From: an uncultured Clostridium sp.
GTDB lineage: Bacteria; Bacillota; Clostridia; Clostridiales; Clostridiaceae
DNA length: 29,352 bases
Direction: 5' to 3'
NCBI GenBank assembly: GCA_934746015.1
Contig: CAKVEW010000038.1
Span: 1 to 29,352 of the forward strand
Positions 1-7,764 of this stretch are shown piece by piece (the stretch's first letter is position 1; every line of letters starts with the position of its first letter). Both the position numbers and the translations under genes were made by a program. The notes under the pieces were generated by a model, which made no database searches, was not told where the DNA came from, and saw only the letters and a program-made list of their open reading frames with translations.

Positions 1-80
1 ATTTGGACTCCTAGGGGAAACTCCTTCTCCTAAAGTCCAAGGAGTAAGTTCGAGGTGCCAAATTAAAATTTGGACTCTCA
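1..80. repeat. Intergenic repeat-like sequence at the left edge
   Basis: This non-coding stretch has short CTCC/GGAG inverted pieces and a direct repeat of ATTTGGACTC at 1-10 and 68-77. The AAACTCC / GGAG flavour is shared with the spacer at 13098-13213. It looks like a member of a dispersed intergenic repeat family, but the window cuts it off and I cannot define its boundaries. Confidence 0.35.
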
Positions 81-87
81 CTTAAAT

Positions 88-133
88 AGCCTATATGAAT
101 AAACTTACTTAAAGTTTGTTATTCATATAGGCT
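88..133 (-). terminator. Terminator-like hairpin after the symporter gene
   Basis: A perfect 15-bp inverted repeat (88-102 with 119-133) lies 16 nt beyond the symporter stop codon. In the minus direction the stem is followed by only a weak T-tract (TATTT), so it may act as a terminator or as a stabilising 3' hairpin. It is nearly symmetrical and could work in both directions. Confidence 0.6.
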
Positions 134-148
134 TAATTTAATCTATAC

Positions 149-1462
149 TTATGCTATTGTTTTTGATGCTAATTTTTCTTTTTTTCTCTTTTCTGTTTCA
201 TCTACTACCACTGCTGTAACTGCTGTTCCTGTTACATTAGTTAATGTTCTCATCATATCTATTATTGCATCTACTGCCATTACCATTGCCATACCTTCTA
301 TTGGTAATCCAGCTGTTGATAATACTACAGTTGTTGACATAGTAGCTGCTCCTGGAACTCCTGCTATACCAATTGATGAAATTATTGTAGTCATTACTAT
401 TAAAATATAATGATACATTGTCAAATCTACTTTAAATACATTTGCTACAAATATAGCTACTATAGCTGGATATAAACCACCACAAGCGTTCATTCCCATT
501 GTTGATCCAAGTGGAGCTACAAAGCTTGCTACATTTCCAGAAACCTTAACATTTTCCACTAAAGTCTTAATAGTTACAGGTAATGTACCATAGCTACTTT
601 GGCTTGTAAATGCTACTACTTGAGCTTCTGATATATCTTTAAAAAATTTTAGTGGATTCTTTCTTGCAACAAAGGCAACTAATGGTGTATGAACTAATAA
701 TATTTGTAATATACATGCTATATAAACAGCTACTACAACTAATAATAATGATTTTATTGTATCTATCCCATTTTTAGCTGCTGCTGTTGCTATTAATGCA
801 AATACCCCGTATGGTATAAACTTTAATATTATTCTAGTAATACTTAATACTAATTCATATGCTGATAATACAAAATCTTTAAAAGCTTTAACCTTCTCTG
901 GATTTTTATTATCTTCAATAACTAATGCCACTGCTATGAATAATGAAAAAATTACTATTGGTATTATTTGATTATTTACCATTGCGGCTACAGGATTAGA
1001 TGGTAAGAAATCTAAAATAACCTTTGAAAAAGATGGTATTTCTCTTGCTGTAAATCCTTCTACTCCAACATAGTTTAATCCTTGTCCTAAATTGAACACT
1101 TTACCTATAATTAAGCCTATTATTGTAGCAACTCCTGTTGTTCCTAATAATATACCTATTGTTTTAAGACCTATTGATTTTAAAGTATCTAAGTTTTTAA
1201 GTCTAATTATACTTGTTATTATTGATACCATGACTAATGGCACAACTATCATTTTAATTATTGATATATATCCCTTACCTACCACTTCAAGATAAGCAAG
1301 ATTTTCTTTAAAAATTGCTCCTAAAATTAAACCTATTGTTAAAGCTGTTAAAGTTGCATAAGAAAACTTTCCAGTCTTTGATTTCACTAAATAAATAACA
1401 TAAAATGCTACTAATGATAGTACTACTGCTAAAATTAAATTAAAACTAATATTTATATTCAT
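149..1462 (-). CDS. tcyP: TcyP-type L-cystine / sodium:dicarboxylate-family symporter
   Basis: This 437-residue polytopic membrane protein belongs to the DAACS (sodium:dicarboxylate symporter) family. It has about eight long hydrophobic segments, a serine-rich re-entrant region (FTSQSSYGTLPV near residue 290) and a C-terminal region with IDMMRTLTNVTG that resembles the cation/substrate site of the family. Overall it follows Bacillus subtilis TcyP (463 aa), including YISIIKMIVVPLVMVSII in the N-terminal third. It should import L-cystine with a cation. The start is ATG behind AGGAGGAAAAT. The leader is a T-box with a probable cysteine specifier codon, which independently supports a cysteine-related substrate. 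Other DAACS substrates (glutamate, serine) are less likely. The family call is certain; the cystine call is good. Confidence 0.82.
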   Translation of the reverse strand: MNINISFNLILAVVLSLVAFYVIYLVKSKTGKFSYATLTALTIGLILGAIFKENLAYLEVVGKGYISIIKMIVVPLVMVSIITSIIRLKNLDTLKSIGLKTIGILLGTTGVATIIGLIIGKVFNLGQGLNYVGVEGFTAREIPSFSKVILDFLPSNPVAAMVNNQIIPIVIFSLFIAVALVIEDNKNPEKVKAFKDFVLSAYELVLSITRIILKFIPYGVFALIATAAAKNGIDTIKSLLLVVVAVYIACILQILLVHTPLVAFVARKNPLKFFKDISEAQVVAFTSQSSYGTLPVTIKTLVENVKVSGNVASFVAPLGSTMGMNACGGLYPAIVAIFVANVFKVDLTMYHYILIVMTTIISSIGIAGVPGAATMSTTVVLSTAGLPIEGMAMVMAVDAIIDMMRTLTNVTGTAVTAVVVDETEKRKKEKLASKTIA

Positions 1463-1532
1463 ATTTTCCTCCTACTTTTAATTAATCATTATAATTACAA
1501 TATAAATTACTAATATTCACAAAAGAATAAAT

Positions 1533-1804
1533 AAAAAAAACTCCTGCCCTGCAATACAGAGGCAGAAGTCTAACTTCCACGGTTCCACTCTGATTAGATA
1601 TAAATATCCATCTCTTCATCGGTACTATAATACCTAGTCTCTATAATGGGAGAACCCATAACCCCCTACTTAATTCAAGGATTAAACTCTAAGATGCACT
1701 TCATTAATATAATTATAAGCTATCCCAGCCAACTAGCTCTCTCTAAAATAATTATTATTAATTACTTCTTCTTTTCATCGTCTTTATTCATATCGGAATA
1801 CTAT
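1533..1804 (-). promoter_or_regulatory. T-box leader, probably tRNA-Cys responsive
   Basis: Read on the minus strand, the leader holds the T-box core AGAGTGGAACCGTGG (TGGAACCG at 1587-1580), next to an intrinsic terminator: stem 1561-1569 with 1540-1548, then a run of T at 1540-1533. Upstream are stem I landmarks: GATGAAAAGAAGAAGTA near 1781, AGAGAGCTAG near 1740 and GGCTGGGATAGC. The segment GAAGTGCATCTTAGAG at 1702-1687 fits the specifier loop, with TGC (Cys) at 1698-1696 as the likely specifier. Uncharged tRNA would pair with the TGGA bulge and allow readthrough into the cystine importer gene. The T-box class is clear; the specifier was read by eye from the motif layout. Confidence 0.88.
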
Positions 1805-1810
1805 GATTTA

Positions 1811-1838
1811 ATTATAGCATTATATCTTTTCTTGTCAA
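1811..1838 (-). promoter_or_regulatory. Consensus sigma-A promoter for the T-box/tcyP transcript
   Basis: On the minus strand there is TTGACA (1838-1833), a 16-nt spacer and TATAAT (1816-1811). Both hexamers match the vegetative consensus perfectly. Transcription would start near 1804, just ahead of stem I of the T-box. Confidence 0.85.
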
Positions 1839-1884
1839 TATATAAATTAAATATTTTAAATATCTATTTTCTATTAATTTCCTC

Positions 1885-1920
1885 TTAATTATGCATTACG
1901 CACTATGCATTATGAATTAA
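1885..1920. repeat. ATGCAT-centred intergenic palindrome
   Basis: An imperfect inverted repeat with ATGCAT at 1891-1896 and 1905-1910, flanked by TTAATT/AATTAA. It overlaps the stop codon of the upstream lipoprotein gene. It could serve as that operon's 3' hairpin, but it has no T-run, and it resembles small repetitive spacers elsewhere in the window (13050-13090). Confidence 0.45.
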
Positions 1921-2957
1921 TTTAAGTATTCATCAACATTACTTATTGTTAATTTCGTATGTGGTAATTTTTTATATTTTCCATTTTCCATATCACTTAT
2001 ATTTTCTATAGACTTACCTTGTGATACATCAATTGCTATTTCTAAAATAGCTTCTGCTTGAGCCATTGAATCACTTATAACAGTACCTTTCATATCTCCG
2101 TTCTTTATTGATTCCATAGCTTCTTTAATTCCATCTATACCAACTACTACCGGTTTTCTAATTAATTCACTATTTGAATTTATGGCATGGAGAGCTCCTA
2201 GTGCCATAACATCATTATTACTAAAAACAACTTCTATATTATCTCCAAATTCTTTAATCCATTGAGTCATTTTACTACTTGCCTGATCACTTTGCCAATT
2301 AGCACTATCATCTGCTAACTTTTCTAATTGTATCCCTTTTTCATTTAAAGATTTAATACAATATTCTGTTCTTATAAGAGAATCTTGATGACCTGGTTCC
2401 CCCTCAAGCATAACGTATTGAATTATTCCATCTTTATTTTTATCATAAATCTCTTTATTTAATGTCCATTGTTCAGCTACAATATCTGCTTGCAATCTTG
2501 CTGATTGTTCAGCTTGAGCACCAACATAATAAACTTTATTCCATCTATTCATATCTTCTTCTACAGGTTCTCTATTAAAGAAAATTAAAGGTATATCTGC
2601 TGATTTTGCTTTATCTATTATTGTAGCAGCAGCTGTTCTATCTACTAAATTAACACATATCACATCATAATCTTGATTAATAAATTTATCAATTTGATTT
2701 CCTTGGTTTACTGTACTTCCCTTTGAATCAACAAATTCAAGCAAAATCTTAGAATCATATTTACTTGCATCTTCCTTAATTATTTGCTCTAAGTTATTAG
2801 CAATTGTTGATATAAAAACATCATCTTGCCTATATAATGTAACTCCAATCTTTATTTCTTCCTTAGATTTAATCTTTCCACCTTCACCACACCCTACTAT
2901 CAAAGTAGAAATAATCATTAAACTAAGCATATTGAAAATCTTCTTACTTTTTATCAC
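1917..2957 (-). CDS. MglB-like galactose/glucose-binding lipoprotein (second copy)
   Basis: This is a 346-residue extracellular substrate-binding lipoprotein: basic N-terminus, hydrophobic stretch and lipobox LIVGC (Cys23), then a periplasmic-binding type I fold. It matches Escherichia coli galactose-binding protein motifs: VTLYRQDD near 39-46, FNREP, the calcium loop DKNKDGIIQ (172-180), GEPGHQDSLIR (186-196), Trp221, NND (247-249) and GIDG. Positions equivalent to His152, Asp154 and Arg158 of the E. coli protein are all kept (His190, Asp192, Arg196). It starts at GTG behind GGAGGG and is the last gene of the regulator/kinase/binding-protein operon, not part of mglBAC. It may be an alternative binding subunit for MglAC or a scavenging or sensing protein; the sequence does not decide. 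Confidence 0.85.
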   Translation of the reverse strand: MIKSKKIFNMLSLMIISTLIVGCGEGGKIKSKEEIKIGVTLYRQDDVFISTIANNLEQIIKEDASKYDSKILLEFVDSKGSTVNQGNQIDKFINQDYDVICVNLVDRTAAATIIDKAKSADIPLIFFNREPVEEDMNRWNKVYYVGAQAEQSARLQADIVAEQWTLNKEIYDKNKDGIIQYVMLEGEPGHQDSLIRTEYCIKSLNEKGIQLEKLADDSANWQSDQASSKMTQWIKEFGDNIEVVFSNNDVMALGALHAINSNSELIRKPVVVGIDGIKEAMESIKNGDMKGTVISDSMAQAEAILEIAIDVSQGKSIENISDMENGKYKKLPHTKLTISNVDEYLN

Positions 2958-3046
2958 AATACCCTCCTATTAATAATTCCTTACTATAAATTTGTGACAT
3001 AGATTTTTAATTCCATTTTTTCTTTCTTAAATTACATAAGAAAATA

Positions 3047-4021
3047 CTATCTAACAATTGGAAATAAGATTTTTTGATTTTCTTTAGAGTACATATTTTC
3101 ACTATTTATCAAAGTGGATTCAATATTAATTTTATTATCTATCTTTTTATTTTTTATTTTATGAACAGCAGTATCTATGCTCAAATACCCAATATTAAAG
3201 TCATTTTGTATTACAGTAGCATCTATTATTTTCTCTTCTATTAAAGATATTATTGCACTTGTTCTTCCTATTCCATATACTTCTGTATCATATTTTGTAC
3301 TAGTATTATTAATAACATATTTCTTTGCCTTCCCAATTGATTCTAATACACTAGGCTCAAAGGCAACTAAAACTGTTTCCTTATCTTCTTCCATTATATT
3401 TCTAATTTCATTATATAATTTTGAATCATCTTTAGATAACTCTATAACTTCATAAGTATTTTTACTTTTATTTATTTCATCAATAAATCCATTATATCTA
3501 TCAACTAGACTACTAAATTTCAAGTTACTTTTAGCAATTATAATATTCTTTCTAGTATTTCCATTTCTTATTACTTCTTCTCCTAATTTTTGTCCTAACT
3601 CATAATTATCAGAAGAAATATATGGTATACTTTGCTTAGTATCTATTTTAGATTCGAATAACACTATTGGTGTCTTTTTATTTATATTTTCTATTATATC
3701 TGATAACTCTGAGTAATCAGCTGGAGATATAATTAAGGCATCTGTTTCTAAATCCATAGCCTTTTGTAAATATTCCGCCTGTTCTTCAACATTATTCTCT
3801 TCAAGTAAAGATATAAACTTAAGATTAACATTCATTTCTGAAGATGCTTGCTCCATTCCAGCCTTTATAATATTCCATTCCTCATTATTTTTCCCTCTAA
3901 TTATTACAGAAACATCATATACTATAACATCTTTTTTTCTGCCTTCCTTAATTAATACTAATGAGGATGCTAATACTGCAAAAAATAAAGTTAAAAAAAT
4001 TAATTTTTTCTTTATTCTCAT
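3047..4021 (-). CDS. Membrane-anchored periplasmic-binding-like sugar sensor protein
   Basis: This 324-residue protein has one N-terminal membrane segment (about residues 6-24, KLIFLTLFFAVLASSLVLI) and no lipobox cysteine. The rest is a type I periplasmic-binding fold: DVSVIIRGKNNEEWNIIKAGM, ALIISPADYSEL, PIVLFESKIDT, YISSDNYELGQKLGEEV. Its ATG overlaps the kinase stop codon (ATGA) behind AAGGAGGAGAAGG, so translation is coupled to the kinase. The family is used as extracellular sensory partners of LytS/YesM kinases (XylFII in Clostridium beijerinckii). I infer that it binds a sugar and signals to the kinase rather than feeding a transporter. It is far more diverged than the two MglB-like proteins here, so the ligand is not predictable. 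Confidence 0.75.
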   Translation of the reverse strand: MRIKKKLIFLTLFFAVLASSLVLIKEGRKKDVIVYDVSVIIRGKNNEEWNIIKAGMEQASSEMNVNLKFISLLEENNVEEQAEYLQKAMDLETDALIISPADYSELSDIIENINKKTPIVLFESKIDTKQSIPYISSDNYELGQKLGEEVIRNGNTRKNIIIAKSNLKFSSLVDRYNGFIDEINKSKNTYEVIELSKDDSKLYNEIRNIMEEDKETVLVAFEPSVLESIGKAKKYVINNTSTKYDTEVYGIGRTSAIISLIEEKIIDATVIQNDFNIGYLSIDTAVHKIKNKKIDNKINIESTLINSENMYSKENQKILFPIVR

Positions 4022-5817
4022 TCCTTCTCCTCCTTAATACTATTAAATTCTATAGCTGGCATATGGACTCTAATTGTAGTTCCTTCATCTGGCTCACTAT
4101 AAACCTCTAATCCATACTTATCACCAAAGTATAATTTTATTCTCTCATGTACATTTCTCAATCCTATTCCTGATCCTTTTTTCAGTGCATTATTAACTTT
4201 TTCAGTTAATAGCTTGTCTGCTACTTCTTGTGGCATTCCTAATCCATTATCAATTATATCTATATATAAGTCATTATCTTTTGTATATGATTTAACTACT
4301 ATATCTCCATCACCACTCATATATTCCATTCCATGATATATAGCATTTTCTATAAGTGGTTGAACTATTAATTTAATACTGGTTAAGTTTAAGGTATTTT
4401 CATCAGATTCGATACTATAACTAAACTTATTTTTGTATCTTATATTTTGTATAGTTAAATAATACCTGGCATGTTCTAATTCATCTTTAACTGTAATTAC
4501 ATTTTTCCCCTTACTTAAACTAATTCTAAAAAATCTAGCCAAAGCAGTGACCATAACTATTGCACCATCATATTTTTCATTCTCTATCATCCAAATTATA
4601 GAGTCTAGGGTGTTGTAAAGGAAGTGCGGATTTATTTGTGCTTGAAGTGCATTTAATTCACTTTTTCTTTTTAATTCTTGTTCTATCATTATGTTTTTCA
4701 TAAGGATATTCATTTGATTAACCATAGATTTTATTGCCTTTGCTAAATGTTGTACTTCATAGGAACCATCATTTTCTGTTATATTTAAATTTACTACTCC
4801 ATTTTCAAATTCTTTAACAGATTTCTCTAATTCCTTTATAGGATTTGCTATTCTTGATGATACAAACATATTAATTGATATTAATATAAATATTGCAAAA
4901 ATCATAATAAAGACTGCAAATACTCTAAGTTCGTAATATCCTGCTGTAACATCAGACATTGGTGATATAGCAACTAATTTCCATCCAGTATATCCAACTG
5001 TTTTAATAGTAACTAATCGTTTACTTCCTTCAAATTTTTCTATATGATTTCCATCTTCAAATTTAGCCGCTTCTTTATTGTTTTCATTTATTAAATTCGA
5101 ATAAATAAGCTGTTGCCTAGGATGATATATTATTTCTCCATCCCTATCAATAAGATATACATATCCATTTTTACTTACTTCTACATTCTTACAAATCTGT
5201 TCTATTCCACTGAAGTTCATATCTACTAAAAGTACTCCACTACTAGTTTTACCATTATTAGTTATCTCAACAGCTCTACTTAATGATACTACCCAGGTAT
5301 ACTTATAATTAGGATCATAAAATAAATTTTGCACATGAGGAGTTGAAAAATGTAAATTTTCTTTTCTATTTTTTGCATTTTGAAACCAATCATTATTTCT
5401 AGCCTCTATATTCTTTTTTAACTGTTGAAGAGGATATGAATCTATAATCTCACCATATTCTGAAAATAATGTTATACTTATTAAATTATCTTTATTTGCT
5501 TCGTATATTATGTCCATTTCTTTTTCTATATTTTCCACTGACATATCTATCTTTTTTATAGCTCTATAATAAATAGTATCAGAAATTTTCATCATATTTC
5601 TTAAATAACTATCTAAATTTAAATTAACCTGATCAATAATTGTTTGGTTATTTTTAGAAACAACTTCTTCAGTAGAATTAGAAAACCTTAAATATAATGC
5701 TCCTCCAACTACTATCATTCCAACAACAGCAACTATAGTAAAGGAAATTGAAATTATATATTTAATACTAGCTCTTCTATAGTATATTTTTATTTTGTCT
5801 TTAATAAAATTAAGCAT
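4018..5817 (-). CDS. YesM/LytS-type sensor histidine kinase
   Basis: This is a 599-residue membrane kinase. It has a first membrane segment near residues 20-43, an extracellular region of about 240 residues with a double-Cache look (DWFQNAKNRK, GVLLVDMNFSGIEQI, GYVYLIDRDGEIIYHP, GWKLVAISP), a second membrane segment, then HAMP (RIANPIKELEKSV). The His_kinase domain with QAQINPHFLYNTLDS carries the phosphorylated His, followed by HATPase_c with LIENAIYHG (N box) and DNGLGM / GSGIGLRNVHER (G boxes). A longer frame reaches back into the regulator gene; I choose the ATG at 5817, which begins MLNFIKDK and lies 10 nt after the regulator stop. It should phosphorylate the adjacent regulator. Both its own Cache region and the coupled binding protein could supply signals. 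Confidence 0.88.
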   Translation of the reverse strand: MLNFIKDKIKIYYRRASIKYIISISFTIVAVVGMIVVGGALYLRFSNSTEEVVSKNNQTIIDQVNLNLDSYLRNMMKISDTIYYRAIKKIDMSVENIEKEMDIIYEANKDNLISITLFSEYGEIIDSYPLQQLKKNIEARNNDWFQNAKNRKENLHFSTPHVQNLFYDPNYKYTWVVSLSRAVEITNNGKTSSGVLLVDMNFSGIEQICKNVEVSKNGYVYLIDRDGEIIYHPRQQLIYSNLINENNKEAAKFEDGNHIEKFEGSKRLVTIKTVGYTGWKLVAISPMSDVTAGYYELRVFAVFIMIFAIFILISINMFVSSRIANPIKELEKSVKEFENGVVNLNITENDGSYEVQHLAKAIKSMVNQMNILMKNIMIEQELKRKSELNALQAQINPHFLYNTLDSIIWMIENEKYDGAIVMVTALARFFRISLSKGKNVITVKDELEHARYYLTIQNIRYKNKFSYSIESDENTLNLTSIKLIVQPLIENAIYHGMEYMSGDGDIVVKSYTKDNDLYIDIIDNGLGMPQEVADKLLTEKVNNALKKGSGIGLRNVHERIKLYFGDKYGLEVYSEPDEGTTIRVHMPAIEFNSIKEEKE

Positions 5818-5827
5818 AATATTTTTC

Positions 5828-7414
5828 TCAATTCTTTCTATATCTAGATGGTGATATTCCAAATTTTTTCTTAAATACATAACTAAAATAATTTGCTTCT
5901 TGATAACCAACTTTTGTGGCTATAACATAAGTTTTATCATCTGTAGTATTTAATAACTTTACAGCTTCTTCAAGTCTTATATCAGTAAGATAGCTTACAA
6001 AACTCATATCTGTTTCTTTTTTAAATATTGTAGAAAAATATGTAGGGCTAACATGTAAATTTAAGCATAACTTTTCTACAGATATTTCATCATCACTATA
6101 ATTATTTCTTATATATTCTTTAGCTTTTCCAACTAATATCTTTGAGGAATTAATTCTTTCCTTTTTAATTATTTCATTTAATATTATTGACTTTTGTATA
6201 AACCAGTCTTCAATTTCCTTAATAGAATTAAATTCATCCAAATAGGTATAAAAATTGAACTCATCGCCAAAAATCTTATTAACTTCTATATTATAACTTT
6301 GAGTTAATTTAATTATAGATGTAATAACCTCCATTAAGTAAATTCTATACTTTTCTAATGGAACAAATGATTCTCTTATTTTCTTAAATATATTATTTAC
6401 TTCTGTTATTATCTCTTCCTTACTTGAAAGTTTAATTGAGTTCAAAAATTTAATTTCTTCTTGATCTTCAAATTGAAGTTGTACAGAATTATCTGGCTCC
6501 ACATCGTCAAAATAAATAGTTTTACCACTTCCTAATATTGGTCTATATCCTAAGGCACTATGTGCTGTTCTATAAGAAAACCTTATTTCACTGATATCAT
6601 TATATATTCTGCCTATTCCTATAGAAATACTACTTCCAAATACACATTCAAAAGTATTACACACTCCATTTAATCCCTTAATTACTTTTATCATGTTATC
6701 CTTTTCATTTAATGCTAATAAGACTACTATTTTATCTAAATATGGAAAACTTATAAAATCACAATAATTCTTCATAGTCTCATCTACAATATTTTTTATT
6801 GAAATTAAAACTAATCTATTATCTTGCCCTCTAATTAATCCATCAATATTTATTAAAGCTACGTTTAAATAGTTGTCTATAAAATTTAACCCTAGCTTTT
6901 TTTCATTTTCTTGCCATTGTTCCTTAGTTATTCTACCTTCTAAAGCTCCTACTAATAATTGTTCTCTTATTACTGGTATACTATCTAAATAGTGTTTTTC
7001 AAGAATCTCCCTATTTCTTTTTTCATTATACTCTTTGTCCAATTTATCTTTCAGCCGTTCTAATACTCCTGTAAGTTCAATTGAATTTATAGGCTTTAAT
7101 ACATATTCAACAACATTAATTTTAATAGCTTGATGTGCATATTCTAAATCATCTGAACCTGAAAAAATAATTATTTTAGTTGATGGCAATAAATCAACTA
7201 CTCTTTTACCAAGCTCTAAACCATCCATAAAGGGCATCTTTATATCTGTCATTATTACATCAGGGTGAAGTTTTTCAGCTAATTCTAAGGCTTCTTGTCC
7301 ATTCTCTGCATCTCCTACAACTATAAAGCCATATTTTTCCCAGTTAATCTTTTTTATAACGCCAAGCCTAATTTCCTCTTCATCATCTACAATCATCAAT
7401 TTGTACAACCCCAT
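5828..7414 (-). CDS. YesN-type response regulator (receiver + AraC HTH)
   Basis: This 528-residue regulator has an N-terminal receiver domain: acidic pocket VDDEEE (9-14), phospho-acceptor Asp57 in VIMTDIKMPFMDG, and the conserved Lys in VLKPI near 105. A long middle linker region follows, then a C-terminal AraC/XylS double helix-turn-helix (SSKILVGKAKEYIRNNY, LHVSPTYFSTIFKKET, VGYQEANYFSYVFKKKFGISPSRYR). The start is ATG behind AGGAGGG. It is the first gene of the operon with the kinase, anchored binding protein and second MglB-like lipoprotein. By position it probably activates mglBAC, and the direct repeat upstream of mglB is the candidate target. Confidence 0.88.
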   Translation of the reverse strand: MGLYKLMIVDDEEEIRLGVIKKINWEKYGFIVVGDAENGQEALELAEKLHPDVIMTDIKMPFMDGLELGKRVVDLLPSTKIIIFSGSDDLEYAHQAIKINVVEYVLKPINSIELTGVLERLKDKLDKEYNEKRNREILEKHYLDSIPVIREQLLVGALEGRITKEQWQENEKKLGLNFIDNYLNVALINIDGLIRGQDNRLVLISIKNIVDETMKNYCDFISFPYLDKIVVLLALNEKDNMIKVIKGLNGVCNTFECVFGSSISIGIGRIYNDISEIRFSYRTAHSALGYRPILGSGKTIYFDDVEPDNSVQLQFEDQEEIKFLNSIKLSSKEEIITEVNNIFKKIRESFVPLEKYRIYLMEVITSIIKLTQSYNIEVNKIFGDEFNFYTYLDEFNSIKEIEDWFIQKSIILNEIIKKERINSSKILVGKAKEYIRNNYSDDEISVEKLCLNLHVSPTYFSTIFKKETDMSFVSYLTDIRLEEAVKLLNTTDDKTYVIATKVGYQEANYFSYVFKKKFGISPSRYRKN

Positions 7415-7477
7415 AAATACCCTCCTATAAATAAATATATAAATTCTTTTATAAAATTTTCCTATTATTCAAAATTT

Positions 7478-7486
7478 ATTATATCA
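7478..7486 (-). promoter_or_regulatory. Extended -10 promoter candidate for the regulator operon
   Basis: On the minus strand TGATATAAT (TG-N-TATAAT) lies 64 nt before the regulator start codon. I see no good -35 hexamer, which is tolerated with an extended -10. The next upstream feature is the mgl operon terminator, so the sensory operon seems to be transcribed independently. Confidence 0.5.
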
Positions 7487-7515
7487 TAGTTTCTTATAAT
7501 ATTTATATTATAATA

Positions 7516-7544
7516 CAAAAAATGGAACTGTTTTAACAGTTCCA
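7516..7544 (-). terminator. Intrinsic terminator of the mgl operon
   Basis: A perfect 10-bp stem, TGGAACTGTT/AACAGTTCCA (7544-7535 with 7532-7523), with a 2-nt loop, followed on the minus strand by TTTTTTG. It lies 38 nt after the small membrane protein gene and ends the mglB-A-C-small ORF transcript. Confidence 0.9.
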
Positions 7545-7582
7545 AATTAAAATTATATATAATTTATATTTTTGTTTTCAAC

Positions 7583-7747
7583 TTATATGATTATTCCTAT
7601 CACTAATGATAAGAAAATCAAAATAAATAGTACTACTATAATCTTATCCATTGTTTTTACTGATACATCTATGTTCCCATAAAGAGTATCCTTCATAGAT
7701 TTTTTAGGGACTTCTTCAACTTTTCCCTTTATATTATCATCTTCCAT
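7583..7747 (-). CDS. 54-residue single-pass membrane protein at the end of the mgl operon
   Basis: Translation of the minus strand gives 54 residues: an acidic/basic N-terminal half beginning MEDDNIKGKVEEVPKK, then one hydrophobic segment (about 35-54, IIVVLFILIFLSLVIGIII) that runs to the C-terminus. The ATG follows AAAGGAAATGATT, a good ribosome binding site, 17 nt after the mglC stop and before the operon terminator, so it is co-transcribed with the importer. It has no cysteine and no signal-peptide cleavage site; it looks like a C-tail-anchored protein with the N-terminal half in the cytoplasm. I do not recognise a family. Its position suggests an accessory or modulator of the MglAC transporter, but that is inference. 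Confidence 0.75.
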   Translation of the reverse strand: MEDDNIKGKVEEVPKKSMKDTLYGNIDVSVKTMDKIIVVLFILIFLSLVIGIII

Positions 7748-7764
7748 AATAATCATTTCCTTTA

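Noticed and set aside
1646..1888. An 80-codon plus-strand reading frame upstream of the symporter
   Set aside because: It lies antisense to the T-box leader and its promoter, whose sequence is fully explained by RNA structure; it has no ribosome binding site.
5815..5910. A 31-residue N-terminal extension of the histidine kinase
   Set aside because: It overlaps the end of the regulator gene in another frame, has no ribosome binding site, and would place charged residues before the usual membrane-proximal start.
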